DNA from: Blepharisma japonicum
Taxonomy: Eukaryota > Ciliophora > Heterotrichea > Heterotrichida > Blepharismidae
Direction: 5' to 3'
Assembly: GCA_949751835.1 (NCBI GenBank)
Contig: CATKHK010000030.1
Location: forward strand, 248,001 to 312,000
DNA: 64,000 bases
The position numbers were made by a program, and so were the translations under genes. Positions 9,956 to 22,700 of the stretch are shown piece after piece; within the stretch, counting starts at the first letter, position 1; each line of letters starts with the position of its first letter. The notes below the pieces were generated by a model. The model was not told the DNA's origin. It searched no databases and was given only the letters and a program-made list of their open reading frames with translations.

Positions 9956-12900
9956 TTATAATTCTTGATATGTTTCAATTTCAAAATCACTTTCTGAACT
10001 ATAATTTGAATTTTCGATGCTTTTTTCTGCCATTGCTGCTATATCTTGGACTTCATTTTTAGTCAAATCTTCAATGCTAGATGAAGATTTTTCGCTTCTA
10101 ATTGGCTCGATATCAGGCTCAAAATTATGAGATTTGTTTCTTACAAGTTTTTGCTCTTCCACGAATTTTAGTGTATCTTTATTATCAGTTGCAGGCATTT
10201 CAATTATTTCTTCTTGATATCCTGGGTTTGCATTTTCTATAGAGACCAATGAATTATTTTCTTTATGTGCAGGACTCTCTGATTGTTTGGATGGATCTTC
10301 AATATAGCTTTCCTGTCTGATTTCTATGCTTTCTCCATCAGAACTTGAAGAATAAGTCAAGCTTTGTTTATTCACCAGGGTTTGAGGGTCTGAGATTATA
10401 AGCCCTTCAACTGATTTTAAGGGAGTTTTAAATTCATTTTGGCTTTCATATTCTGATTCATATTCGCTAAATATTGTTGCTGATCCTCTCATTGCTTGTC
10501 CTGGGCTTATTTGATGGCTTAGTACTGAATCTTCTGATTTTTCTCCTATTTTCTCTCCTTTATCTAAACTGATACTAGATTTGTTGCTTATTTCTTCTTT
10601 TACAACGAAATCCTGGATAACTTTAATTTCTCTATCAGATTCTTCTGTCCTAATAACGCTTTTTTCTTTTGGAAGGATACTTGCGAAGTTATGGGCTTCT
10701 CCTCCAATAGAGCTTCCTGAAGTAATATCTTTTGCTAACTGAAAAGGATTATCTAATCCATAATCTTCATTATACATTGAAGAGCTTAAAGATGATGTTT
10801 CTGATGGCTTTTCTTTTGCTTCTCCTTTGGTAAATTCTGAGTCAATTATATCTTTTATTGCATTTGTATCCAAATTACTTAAAATTGTGTCAGTTCCCAA
10901 CAAACTTTCTGTTTTATTAGTATTTTCTGTGGCGGCCTCTTTATTATTTATCATTTGAGAGTTTGGCATTGATGCAACAAAATAACCATCATCAAATGGC
11001 TTAATTTCTGAAATTTTTTTACTTTTTATTTTTTCTTCCTCAAATTTATGTGGGAATGAGCCACTTTTTTGATTTATTTCGAAATTATTTACAATATCAC
11101 TATCAACGTCTGAAACATCAGAGTCATTATAATTTTCTTCATCTATTGGCCCTTGCTTTATTTTTATTCCAGATGGTGATTGACTCATGAAATGTGGCTC
11201 TTTTTTATAATTTTCGAATTTTTTTGCTGAAATATTTGTTTTTATTTCACTTAGCTTTTCGTCAAATGGAGAAGCTTCACTGATCTCTCTTGAAGAATTA
11301 TTCAAGTTTCTATCAGGGGAATCTTCAGTATATTCATAATTTACTTCAGAATCCAGCAGAGAAATTTTCCTGATCAAATCAGGGGAGCTGTCTGAGCTGA
11401 ATTTTTCAATTTGGAAGCCAAATTGAAAGAGAAATTCTTCAAGTTCCTTTATTTGTATATAAGAAGTTGATGCATCTTGGTCATATTGAAGAGATTCTAA
11501 TAGCATGATAATATGGTCTTTTTGAATATCTGTAATGCCTAATATTTCTAGCCCATCAACAAAATTATCAGGCGAAATTAGCCCGATTTCATTAGGATTA
11601 AAAACTTCAGCTGGATTTTTTTTCAATTGTACCAGTCCTCTGGCTATTTTTTCTAGATAAAACTTAATAAGTTTTGAATGTTCTATTTCATGAGGATCTT
11701 CTTCAGCATTCCCATAAGCTTCAATGAAATTATAATAAGGTGCATTGTCAAGCTCATTATTATGAGAATAAAAAAGAACTGCAATATATTTTCAAGTGTC
11801 ATCTGAAAAAGTAATCTTTGATTTTTTAACTGCTTCTTTGAACTCAGATAATTTAATCGTTCCTATTCTGCTATTGTCATAAGCCTTGCAAGCACTTGAA
11901 AGAACTTCATTGTGTTTTGACAAAACAGTAGCAAGCTGTGTATCAAAATTATTTTCATCTTCTTGAGAGAAAATTGACCAATTTTCTAATGATTTTAATA
12001 GCTTTTTTTCGATATTTCTGACAGAGTTTTTTAAATTTGAAAGTTCGCTTTCTGAAAATGATTGAAAAATTTCAGGTTCTATCAAATATTGGCATAGAAG
12101 ATCTAAATCTGGGATTCCAGAGAGTGAGATTGAAGAATTGTTTAAAATTTTTAGTAAATCTGATTTAGAGATAGCTACATTTTTATCAGTGATTTTTCCA
12201 AATAAATTTAATGCCACTTCTTGTTTAGGAATCCTATTGAGTTGCATGCGTAGCGAAATATGTTGTAATTGATCAGAAATCTGATCAATCTTTACTGCAG
12301 AAATTTTTGTTTCTTTTAATGGACTTTTTGGCTTTGGAGCTTCAATGGTCTCACTAATATCCAAAATTGGCGTTTTATCACTATTTATTTTTTTAAGAAC
12401 TTTTTCTTCTTTTTCGCTCTCCGATTCTGAGCCAGAGTTAGAACTTGAATCACATCTCCAATATTTCCTATACTTATCAATGATATCGACAACTGATAAA
12501 ATACCTTCTTTCTTGCTTAGCGCACTTTTTATCTGCTTCGATTTAAGTTCAATTTTATGCTTCTTTAATCCTTTGACAAATTCTGCAAAACTTAAATAGC
12601 CATCATGATCTTTATCAAGTTGAGAAATAAAATTAGCGATTGAGATTTTTTCTTTGCGAATGTAATTATAAATTTTCAAAAATAATTTTGGAATTTTTAC
12701 GTCATTTTTACTAAAAGTTTTCTCAGATTTTTCGGCTTTAATTTTTTCCAGCTCATCTTTAAGTTCTGCAATTTCTCTTTTAGCTTTTTCAAGTTCGCTA
12801 GAAGCAGTTTTTAGCTCGTGGGTTGCTTTTTGATAGTCATTATTTATATTTTGGTTTTCCTCATTAAGCTTTTGATTTGCACTCTCAAGCTTCTGATTTG

Positions 12901-13912
12901 CGTTTTCAAGCTTTTTTTTTTCTTTTTTCAATTTTTTATTTTCTTCAGTTTTCTCATTTAATTTTTCTGATTTTTTATCCATTTCTCTAATTAAATCATT
13001 TTTTTCTTTTTCTTCCCCTTCCAGCATCATCTTTAATTTTTGGATTTCTAGCTTTCAGTTCGAATTTTTATGTTCTTTAGAATTTTCTTTTTCTACACCT
13101 TCAATTTTTGCTTTAAGTTTTGCTATAGCTTCTTTATTTTTTTCGACAATACTTTTAAGTTCCTGATTTTCCTTTGTTAAATTTTCTATAATAAAAGCTT
13201 GCTGATAGTAATTTTCATCTAGCAATTTTGGTTGGTCTTTTTCAGCGAGTGCTTCTTCTAGATTATGCTTTAATCGTGTGCATTCATCAATATATGCTTT
13301 AATTTCTATCTCAAGCTCTTCCACCTTAGTAGCTTTAACGTTTCTCCTTATATTGCTAATTTCTTGTTCTTTTTTAACTATTTGATTTTTAAGCTCTTTG
13401 TTGTTATTTTTTAGTTTGACAATCATAAAGCTTTGCTTCATTTCTGGAGATGGATAATCAGATTGCTTTTTGATTTCTTGAATTGACTCATCTTTTTTAG
13501 CAAGCTCCCTTTCAAGGTGGTTTAATTTTGTTTTTAGTCTAACAATGTCTTCATTAGATGTATTTAAACGTACCTTTAAAATCATATTTTCTTCGTATAA
13601 TTTCTCTTTTTCTACAGGGACATTCCTTGCCCTTAATCTAGTTATTAGGTTATCTTCTTCTCGCTTTGCAATAAATCTCGGCCGAACCACAACTGACCGT
13701 TTGCCTGAAGTAGGTCTTTTCGTGCTGGGCTTCGGACTATTACTAGACCTGACATCTTCATGCTTAGCACTTAACGGCCTTGCAAAATTTTGTTTGAGCG
13801 ACCTCTTTTCAAAGACTTGAATCCGATCGTTTTTATGCTGTGAATCCTCACCTCGAAGAGGCGATTTGTGATCATATCTTCTGTTTAGAGTTTACAGTTG
13901 AGAAAAAGACAT
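9956..13912 (-). CDS. Large EF-hand coiled-coil protein
   Basis: 1313 residues after one intron (13881-13895), with UGA read as Trp at three joins. Residues 1-70 are basic and Ser-rich. About 75-420 is long coiled coil, with heptads such as LENANQKLESANQKLNEENQ. A canonical EF-hand loop, DKDHDGYLSFAEF, lies near residue 440, and a degenerate one, NSRIGTIKLSEF, comes later. The C-terminal 550 residues are acidic, Ser-rich and probably disordered. The layout suggests a calcium-responsive structural or cytoskeletal protein, as is common in ciliate cortex and basal bodies. No named family is recognised. It diverges from the PKA-like kinase gene across about 490 bases. Confidence 0.75.
13881..13895 (-). 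other. 15-base intron in EF-hand coiled-coil gene
   Basis: On the coding strand it reads gtaaactctaaacag. It has an in-frame TAA; removal joins the start exon MSFSQ(L) to RYDHKSPLRGED. Confidence 0.85.
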
Positions 13913-14400
13913 TTTTCGGGGAAATTGAATTGAATATACAAAATTATACAGAAAGGATTTCAAGAAAAGTTTCTATTGCTAATTAATTGAAAAACTTATA
14001 TGAGTTGATGTAAAATTAGATAGCAGAAACTAAAGAAAAATCGCCAACCATCATTTTGTGATTTAACTTATTATCAATTTTAATCATATTAGATTTCAGA
14101 AATATGCTGATGGTTTATAAGTATATTCTAGTTCTATGGACTTTTTGTTCCATTTTGGATTGTAAAAGATTTAATAATCATAGAACAAATTATTTAGAGT
14201 TCTATGCATATATCTTTGAATAATTATCACTTCTCTTTCTAATTTTATTTTCCTCCATATATTTCCTCCCTTACAATGCTTCATCAGCTGATTGTCGGTT
14301 ACATCACACTCAAAGATATCCTCTCTATATTAATCCATACCATCACTAGGCTATAATAGCAACTCTCATTTTCCCAGCTACTTAATAATAAATTTAAGAA
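13913..14400. promoter_or_regulatory. Divergent intergenic region
   Basis: About 490 bases between the starts of the minus-strand coiled-coil gene and the plus-strand kinase gene, so it must hold both promoters. No defined element is recognised. Confidence 0.4.
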
Positions 14401-15393
14401 ATGCAAAGCCATCATATTCGCGACTATCAAATTCTCAAAACAATAGGTATTTTTCAATTAGGAACCGGCACTTTTGCGAGAGTAGCTATTGCAAGACCAA
14501 AAAACCAAAAGCAAGGCACTTTCTATGCAATAAAGATGATTAATAAAGAAATCTTGGCCAAGCTGAAACAGGTGGAGCATGCGAAATGTGAAAAACGGGT
14601 CTTGATGTCCCTTGACAACCCTTTTATACTAAAAGTGTAAAAGATATGCAGGTATAACTCGTTTCAAGACAACGCATGCTTATATTTAGTTATGGAATAT
14701 GTTGCTGGAGGAGAGCTGTTCACAAGACTTAGATTATGGCATCATTTTCCTAATGATGTCGCTTTATTTTATGCTACTGAAATATTATTAGCAATTGAGT
14801 ATATTCATTCAAATAATATTATTTATAGAGATTTAAAGCCAGAAAATCTCTTAATAGACCACACAGGACATATAAAAATTGCTGATTTTGGGTTTTGCAA
14901 ACACATTGCTCAAGGCGAAAGGACTTTCACACTATGTGGCACCCCAGAGTATCTAGCACCAGAAATAATTAAATCAATTGGGCATACAAAACCAGTTGAT
15001 TGATGGGCTTTTGGGATTCTAATTTACGAAATGCTTGTTGGGCATCCACCCTTTTTTGATAATAATCCTTACAAAATTTACAAGAAAATTGTTAAAGGGG
15101 AATATGAGTTTCCACCTGAAATTTCAAAGCCAGCGGCCAAATTGATAAGCAGACTACTGGTTTTGGATCAAGAAAACAGATTAGGAGCAGTTAGAGGAAG
15201 TGAAGAAATTAAAGCAGCAAAATGGTTCAGAGGAGTTGACTGGGGAATGGTCTTTCGAAAAGAAATTAGGGCTCCTTGGGCACCCAATTTAAGCGGACCT
15301 GGGGATACTTCTTCGTTTGCTAATTATCCTGATGATGACACATTTTTTCATCCAGCAAGCGCTTCAGTTAATGAACTATTCAGAGATTTTTAA
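14401..15393 (+). CDS. AGC protein kinase, cAMP-dependent kinase catalytic subunit-like
   Basis: 320 residues after removing two introns (14447-14461 and 14637-14651). Motifs in order: glycine loop GTGTFARV, catalytic Lys in FYAIKMINK, helix C Glu in [34 protein letters not shown], catalytic [17 protein letters not shown], activation loop with phosphorylatable Thr and [11 protein letters not shown], then [14 protein letters not shown]. The tail has [10 protein letters not shown] and ends FRDF, the PKA-type hydrophobic motif. The first Trp of VDWW is UGA, a clear proof of the code. Length fits PKA-C (about 350) with a short N-terminus. PKG is the main alternative, but no cyclic-nucleotide domain is present. 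Confidence 0.9.
14447..14461 (+). other. 15-base intron in kinase gene
   Basis: Sequence gtatttttcaattag, without an in-frame stop. Its removal rebuilds the kinase glycine loop [13 protein letters not shown]. Confidence 0.9.
14637..14651 (+). other. 15-base intron in kinase gene
   Basis: Sequence gtaaaagatatgcag. It contains an in-frame TAA; removal gives NPFILKVYNSFQDN as in other AGC kinases. Confidence 0.9.
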
Positions 15394-16136
15394 TAAGTAT
15401 AAATGCCAAATTATTTTGAATTACTAATAGCTTGCATAATGATATAATTATGATATATAATTAATTATAATTATTTTGCGTGATGCATTTTATGCTTGAA
15501 ATTTGTAAGTAATTATACAATCATAAAATCTATTAAGCCACAATTTTAAATCATTTACCGAATTGATAATTTTTGTGATTGAATTCATTTAAAAGGTTTG
15601 AACAATTAAATTTTCGTTCCATTTTTACTGGAAGTTTTATCTGCAATTTTAAATTAAGCAAATTAAAACTTTTTACTTGAAAAATCAAATTGAAAGTCTT
15701 TAATGGAATGAATATAGATTTGCAATATAAGACATTCAGTAAATATTGCCGTTTATCTTATTTTTAGTGCGATTAGGCTGCTTTTTATTATTCTGTAAAA
15801 GGTATAAATTTGAGTTTTTTGAAAGTTGCTGATAGTAAATATCACTCGTTTATTTAATTGCATAGCTTTAATTAGCAATCTCTATCTCTGAACCAATAAA
15901 TATTTTCTATTTTTATTATCGCTCCAGACTTTAAACTGTAAATTTCCTATGTCCGCTTACACATCAAGCATCCAAGCAAGATGCTTTTGCATCAAAGATC
16001 AATGCGAACGAAAGTAAAGCTTTTAATATTATGAAACTGTAAACAACCACTTTATCCATTTTTGAAATTTCCGGTCCATTTTTGCACTGGAAGGCACTAA
16101 GATAACTGCTCAAATATTAATGAAACTCATAATAAT
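15394..16136. other. Spacer with short inverted repeats upstream of the ATPase array
   Basis: About 740 bases. Two similar inverted elements, ttccatttttactggaa (15618-15634) and tccatttttgcactgga (16075-16091), share TCCA...TGGA arms. A 7-base stem with a 7-base loop, aagcatc/gatgctt, lies at 15966-15986. The second element is about 45 bases before the ATPase start, so a regulatory role is possible but unproved. Confidence 0.35.
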
Positions 16137-19100
16137 ATGATAAAACCTGTAAGGAGATCAAGCTCCTCATTCATTGTTGGCTTGCAGCAGCTTAAAGATG
16201 AAATGGAAAATAAAGAGAGAGCTGAAAGGCTAGAAAGAGAAGATAGCATCAAAAAGGGCACCTTAAAGAAAGATGATAAAAAAGTAAAAACAAAAAAAGG
16301 AAAAGAAGATGATGCAATTAAAAACACTGAGGCATTTCGTGATATGGTTGAACATAAAATTTCTTTAGAAGAATTGGCAAGAAATCTGGAAACTGATCTT
16401 GAACTAGGCTTATCAGAGGACAAAGCCCGCAACAAGATCAAAGTCTATGGTGAAAATAAACTCACTGAAAAGAAAGGAATGCCTTGGTGGCTGCATTTTA
16501 TTAAATGTTTGACTGGATTTTTCTCATTATTGTTATGGGCAGGCGCCATTTTATGCTTTATTGTTTATGGCATCAGTCAAACTGACCCATCCAATCTTTA
16601 CCTTGCTATTGCACTTGTAGTTGTCGTTCTTGTAACTGGCATTTTTGGCTTTTACCAAGAAGCTAAGTCAGCTGCTATTATGGCAGGGTTTAAAAATATG
16701 ATCCCTCCTAAGTGCTTGGCTATAAGAAATGGAACTCAAAGAGAAATGGAGGCCACAAAGCTTGTCCCTGGAGATATTGTATATGTAAAACAAGGTAATA
16801 AAATCCCAGCTGATATAAGAATTTTGCATTCAAATAATATGAAGGTTGATAACTCATCTTTAACTGGTGAAAGTGAACCACTTCAAAGAACTGAGAATTG
16901 CACAAATGAAAAAAATCCATTGGAAACTGAAAACTTGGCATTTTTTGGAACTATGTGCAGCTCTGGTGAAGGTAAAGGAATAGTTATCAGCACTGGCGAT
17001 AAAACAGTTATGGGTAGAATTGCGAAGTTAGCATTTTCTACAAAAACTGAACAAACGACTTTAGGAAGGGAAATCGAATTCTTTGTGAAAGTGCTCAGTG
17101 CAATATCACTTTCTATGGGAGTCATTTTCTTTTTCTTAGGCTTCAGCTTTGGATACGATACCGTTACAAATATAATTAATGCAATTGGAGTTATCGTTGC
17201 CAATGTCCCAGAAGGACTTTTAGCTGAAGTGACTGTTGCTCTTGCCCTTACTGCTAAAAGAATGGCTGAAAGAAATGTCCTTGTAAAAAACCTTGAGTGT
17301 GTCGAAACTTTAGGTTCAGTTTCTTGCATTTGTTCTGATAAAACAGGCACCCTAACCGAAAACAAAATGAGAGTCGTAAGTGTGTGGTATGATGACTCTA
17401 TAAGAGATGTAAATAACTATGAAGATAAAAGCACAGTTTCATCATTGGGATATAAAATTGACGACCCAAGCTTTTTAATGCTTCTCAGATGTGCAATTCT
17501 AAACAGCAAGGCTCAATTTTCTTCGGAGCCTCCAGAAGAAGAACTTAGCGATAAGCAAGGCAACCCTCTTCCAGAAAGCGAAATTGCAAGTATAAAACAA
17601 AAGTTTAAAGCTGACCTTACCAAAAAGTCAATTCAGCTGTGGCCAACATTCGGAGGAGACGCTTCGGAAATTGCACTTATAAAGTTTTTCCACCCTATAC
17701 AAAATGTAGCAGAAACTCGGCAAGCCTATCCGATACTGGTAAGAGATAGCATTAAAGGTGAAATTCCATTTAACTCAGCTAATAAATACGCTGTAACTAT
17801 TCATGAACCTACTGAGTGGAACCCAGATAACCATAAAAAGGACTGCATTTTGTTTATGAAAGGAGCTCCTGAGCAGCTCTGGGAAAGATGCACCAGTATT
17901 CTTAATAAAGGAGTTGCAATCCCTATAACAGAAGAAGTCAAATCAAAGTTTGCAAGAGCTAACAAGCACTTTGGAAGCAGAGGACAAAGGGTCCTTGGAT
18001 TTGCATATCAGTGGCTGGACCATAAAAATTATCCAAAGAACTATATTTTTGATCCAAATAAAGAAGATGGGCCAAATTTCCCTCTCACTGGGCTCACATT
18101 TATTGGATTGACTGCTCTTATGGATCCTCCAAGGAAAAAGGTAAAAGAAGCTGTCAACTCTGCCCATGAAGCAGGAATCAAAGTAATTATGGTCACTGGA
18201 GACCAGCCATTGACAGCGGCTGCTATTGCTAGGCAGGTCAATATCATTACTCAACCAAAGACAGTCAATGATTTTGTAGAAGAAGGGGTGGACTGGGATA
18301 AAGCCATGGAACTAAGTGATGCTATAGTGATACACGGTGATATGCTCACTAAAGCCCACTCAGAAGATGCTGAACTTCCGTTCAGAGAGCAAAGAATTGC
18401 AAAATGGCTTAGCAAGTCAGAAATTGTATTTGCAAGAACTTCTCCGGCTCAGAAATATATGATTGTTGACGCTAACCAAAAGCTCAAGCACATAGTAGCT
18501 GTAACTGGAGATGGCGTAAATGACAGTCCAGCCATTAAAAAGGCGGACATTGGGATAGCTATGGGCATTGTTGGCAGTGATGCTGCTAAAGATGCAGCTG
18601 ATATGCTTCTTATTGATGATAATTTTGCTTCTATAATCCAAGGAGTAGAGCAAGGGAGAGTTATTTTCGATAACCTCAAAAGAACGATTTGTTATGTCTT
18701 AGCCTCTAATCCACCTGAAATAGTACCTTTTTTGGCATCTGTTATTTTCCAAATACCCTTACCTTTAACAACAATTTTAATGCTGGCGGTTTGCATAGGA
18801 ACAGATGTTATCCCTGCAGTTTCTCTTGCATATGAAGAAGCTGAGCTTGATATTATGAAAAGAAAGCCTAGAAATGCAGAAACAGACCATTTAATGTCTC
18901 TTCAGCTTCTCTTCTTTGCATATATGCAATCTGGAATGATAATTTCAGTTGCAGGCATGATGGAATATTTAGTAATCATGTATGATTTTGGGTTTAAGCC
19001 GCAAGTACTGTGGTTTTGGTATATATCAACGTCTGGCACTAAACCTGGTAAGAATGATGTATATGATCCTGATATTCCATCAAAGGGAAATTCTCATATT

Positions 19101-19628
19101 GGTGATTCAGATTATGAAGGAACTGCAGTGAATTATCTAACGAATGCAGATGGTGTTTATGACTTAAGAATATGGTTTCATAATTATGGCCATGATAGTT
19201 GGTCAGACTGCAAGTATCCAGGCTGGACTTCACCTATTACTAACCATGAAATTTGCTATACAAGCGAAGCATTGCACTATGCCCAATGTGGGTGGTTTAT
19301 AGGACTTGTATGTGCTCAATATGCAAACATCCAAATTGTTAGGACAAGAGAAAAAAGCATCATTGATAGAGGGTTTTCGAACTGGTTTTTGAATTGTGCA
19401 GTAGCTTTTGAAACTTTATTTGCCTTATTAATTTGTTATGTGCCTGGGCTAAATGAGGCACTAGGAGGAAGACCATTATTGACATTGCATTATGGATTCC
19501 CTGCAGTGCCTGGGTTTATTCTTCTTGTTGTCTATGATGAAACTAGAAAATTTTTGATGAGAAAAGAAATGAAAAGACATAAAGGTACTGGAACTAAAGG
19601 CTGGATTGAGGAGAATACCTATTATTAA
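16137..19628 (+). CDS. P-type ATPase, Na,K/H,K-ATPase alpha-like (type IIC), copy 1
   Basis: 1163 residues without an intron. Motifs: TGES at 243-246 (actuator), VANVPEGLL in M4, phosphorylated Asp 401 in [23 protein letters not shown] in the N domain, [26 protein letters not shown], and ASNPPE in M5. The C-terminus resembles animal alpha subunits ([17 protein letters not shown]). In M6, C886 replaces the Asp equivalent to pump D804, while D890 (D808) is kept; M8 has QYAN with Asn for the D926 position. The animal beta-contact motif SYGQ is not evident in the M7-M8 loop, which is enlarged. All 19 Trp codons are UGG, unlike the neighbouring copy. Transport of Na/K is not assured. It is first of a tandem trio. 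Confidence 0.93.
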   Translation: MIKPVRRSSSSFIVGLQQLKDEMENKERAERLEREDSIKKGTLKKDDKKVKTKKGKEDDAIKNTEAFRDMVEHKISLEELARNLETDLELGLSEDKARNKIKVYGENKLTEKKGMPWWLHFIKCLTGFFSLLLWAGAILCFIVYGISQTDPSNLYLAIALVVVVLVTGIFGFYQEAKSAAIMAGFKNMIPPKCLAIRNGTQREMEATKLVPGDIVYVKQGNKIPADIRILHSNNMKVDNSSLTGESEPLQRTENCTNEKNPLETENLAFFGTMCSSGEGKGIVISTGDKTVMGRIAKLAFSTKTEQTTLGREIEFFVKVLSAISLSMGVIFFFLGFSFGYDTVTNIINAIGVIVANVPEGLLAEVTVALALTAKRMAERNVLVKNLECVETLGSVSCICSDKTGTLTENKMRVVSVWYDDSIRDVNNYEDKSTVSSLGYKIDDPSFLMLLRCAILNSKAQFSSEPPEEELSDKQGNPLPESEIASIKQKFKADLTKKSIQLWPTFGGDASEIALIKFFHPIQNVAETRQAYPILVRDSIKGEIPFNSANKYAVTIHEPTEWNPDNHKKDCILFMKGAPEQLWERCTSILNKGVAIPITEEVKSKFARANKHFGSRGQRVLGFAYQWLDHKNYPKNYIFDPNKEDGPNFPLTGLTFIGLTALMDPPRKKVKEAVNSAHEAGIKVIMVTGDQPLTAAAIARQVNIITQPKTVNDFVEEGVDWDKAMELSDAIVIHGDMLTKAHSEDAELPFREQRIAKWLSKSEIVFARTSPAQKYMIVDANQKLKHIVAVTGDGVNDSPAIKKADIGIAMGIVGSDAAKDAADMLLIDDNFASIIQGVEQGRVIFDNLKRTICYVLASNPPEIVPFLASVIFQIPLPLTTILMLAVCIGTDVIPAVSLAYEEAELDIMKRKPRNAETDHLMSLQLLFFAYMQSGMIISVAGMMEYLVIMYDFGFKPQVLWFWYISTSGTKPGKNDVYDPDIPSKGNSHIGDSDYEGTAVNYLTNADGVYDLRIWFHNYGHDSWSDCKYPGWTSPITNHEICYTSEALHYAQCGWFIGLVCAQYANIQIVRTREKSIIDRGFSNWFLNCAVAFETLFALLICYVPGLNEALGGRPLLTLHYGFPAVPGFILLVVYDETRKFLMRKEMKRHKGTGTKGWIEENTYY

Positions 19629-19752
19629 TAATAACTTAAATTTTCCCTCAAATTTATATAATTCACTCACTTCTTGAATTGTCTCTAATTTAATATCAAT
19701 CTATCAAGATGGAATATCAGCCATTTATTCAGGCGTAATCTATTAATTTTTT

Positions 19753-22700
19753 ATGTCCCGATCAATCAGAAGAACTAGTTCTTCATTTATTATTGGGTTC
19801 CAGCAGATAAAAGACCAGCTGAAACTCAAAGAAGAAGCAGAAAAATATGCTAAAGCTGAAGAGGCTAAAAAACACCCCGAAAAAGCAATACCTTCTGGCA
19901 AAGGTCGAGATAAGACAGAAGAAGCTATAAAACACTCAGAAGAATTCCGATCTATGACAGAGCATAAAATTACATTAGATGAACTTGCCAATAATCTCGA
20001 GACAGACTTTCAAAATGGTCTGACTGAAGAAAAAGCTCATCTAAAACTTGGTGTTTTTGGTGAAAACAAGCTTTCTGAGAAGAAAGGACTGCCTTGATAT
20101 ATAAGATTTCTCAAACAATTGACTGGCTTTTTTTCATTGCTTTTATGAGCTGGAGCTATTTTATGCTTCATTGCATATGCCATTAGTGAATCTGACCCTT
20201 CAAATATATACTTAGGTGTTGCTTTAATAGCTACAGTATTAGCAACTGGGATATTTAGCTATTATCAAGAAGAAAAATCAGCAGCAATTATGGCAGGCTT
20301 TAAAAACATGATCCCTCCCAAATGCACTGTGATTAGAAATAGCATGAAAAAAGAAATAGAATCGGCGAAGATAGTACCAGGGGATATAGTGGTAGTAAAG
20401 CAAGGCGGAAAAATACCGGGAGACATGAGAATTATTGAGGCAAATAATATGAAGGTTGATAACTCTACGCTTACTGGGGAAAGTGAGCCTTTGTCTAGAT
20501 CTGAAAAGTGCACAAATGAGAAAAATCCACTCGAAACTGAAAATTTAGCATTTTTCGGAACTATGTGCAGCTCTGGAGAAGGTAAAGGTGTCGTCATTTT
20601 CACTGGAGATCATACAATTATGGGGAGAATTGCTGGGTTAGCTATAACAACAGTAGCAGAGCAAACAACTCTCAGCAAAGAAATAATGAGGTTCATAAAA
20701 ATTATAAGTGTTGTTGCCATTATTTTAGGGGTTGTTTTCTTTGGGCTGGGCTTTGCCCTTAAATATGCTCTGGTTGCCAATATTATTAATGCCATAGGGA
20801 TCATTGTAGCAAATGTCCCTGAAGGTCTGTTAGCAGAGGTCACGGTAGCTCTTTCGCTGACAGCCAAAAGAATGGCTGATAAAAATGTCCTTGTAAAAAA
20901 CCTTGAAGCTGTGGAAACCCTTGGAGCCACCACTTGCGTGTGCTCAGATAAAACAGGAACTTTAACAGAAAACAAAATGAGAATTGTCAGCTTGTGGTAT
21001 GATAAAAAGATAAGGAATGTTATTAACTATGAAGAAAAAGATAAAGAGCTTGGGTATGATATTAATAATCCTACTTTTCTTATGATGATGAGATGTGCAA
21101 TTCTTAACAGCAAAGCTCAGTTTAATTTCGAAGTACCTGAAATAATGCTGATGGATAAAAAAGGGAACTTTCTTCCTAAAGATCAAGCTCAGAAAATCAA
21201 GGATACATACTCAAAAAATCTATTAGGAAAGTCGGTAGAATCATGGCCTACAGTAGGCGGAGATGCATCCGAAATTGCATTAATTAAGTTTTTTAATCCC
21301 ATTGAAAACATATCCCAGTTGCGAGAAAAATATCCAGTTCTAGTAAGGAGCGGAATCAAAGCTGAAATTCCTTTTAATTCAGCTAATAAATATGCAGTTA
21401 CTATCCATGAGCCTACAGACTGAAACCCAAATGAGCATAAAAACGACTGCATTTTATTTATGAAAGGAGCTCCTGAGCAGTTATGAGAAAGATGTAGCAC
21501 AATTCTTATAAATGGAGAAACTCTTCAATTATCTGAAGAATGAAAAAAAGAATTCGATAAAGCCAATAAGGCTTTTGGAAGCAGAGGGCAACGAGTGCTA
21601 GGATTTGCATTTTTATGGTTAAAAGAATCGGAATATGCTGAAGATTTCGTGTTTGAGCCTCATGGAGAAGGGGGCCCTAATTTCCCACTCAATGGGTTGA
21701 CTTTTATAGGATTGACTGCACTTATGGATCCTCCAAGAAAAAAAGTAAAAGAAGCTGTGATCTCTGCTCACGAAGCCGGGATCAAAGTTATTATGGTAAC
21801 TGGAGACCAGCCATTGACAGCTGCTGCAATTGCTAGACAAGTAAATATTATAACTCAGCCAAAGACAGTCAACGATTTAGTAGATGAAGGAGTTGAATGA
21901 GATAAAGCATTGGAATTAAGTGATGCTATTGTAATCCATGGAGATATGCTTACTAAAGCACACATTGAAGATTCTGGAATGCCTTTTAAGGAGCAAAGAA
22001 TCGCAAAATGGTTGAGTAAGAAAGAAATTGTGTTTGCAAGAACATCTCCTGCACAAAAATATATGATTGTTGATGCTAATCAACAGCTTAAGCATATAGT
22101 AGCAGTTACTGGAGATGGCGTAAATGACAGCCCAGCCATCAAAAAAGCTGACATTGGGATCGCTATGGGAATAGTTGGAAGTGATGTCGCAAAAGATGCC
22201 GCGGATATGCTTCTTACTGACGACAATTTCGCTTCAATAATCCAAGGCGTTGAGCAAGGAAGAGTAATTTTCGATAACCTTAAACGAACAATTGCCTATG
22301 TCCTTGCTTCAAATATCCCAGAAATTCTTCCATTTCTTGCATTTGTGGTGTTCCAAATCCCTCTTCCTTTGACTACTATTTTAATGCTTGCAATTGATTT
22401 AGGAACTGACATGGTCCCTGCTGTGGCTCTTGCTTATGAAAAACCTGAGATTGATGTCATGAAAAGAAAGCCTAGAAATGCAGAAAAGGACCATTTAATG
22501 ACCTATCAGCTTTTATTCTTTGCATATACCCAGACAGGCATGATAGAAGCCTGTGCAGGATTTATGGCTTATTTCACAACTTTATATCAGTTTGGATTTA
22601 AGCCACAAATTTTGTGATATTTTGCACTTGCAGATACAGGGACTAAGCCAAGCAGCAGCGATGTCTATGATGCTAATTCTCATTATAAAGGGAATACACA

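Noticed and set aside
15966-15986. tRNA-like hairpin with 7-base loop
   Set aside because: No acceptor stem, no T-arm GTTC motif and no D-arm around it.
16883-21500. Long minus-strand open frames opposite the ATPase genes (for example 16883-17365, 20610-20975)
   Set aside because: They mirror highly conserved ATPase codons on the other strand and have no family features of their own.
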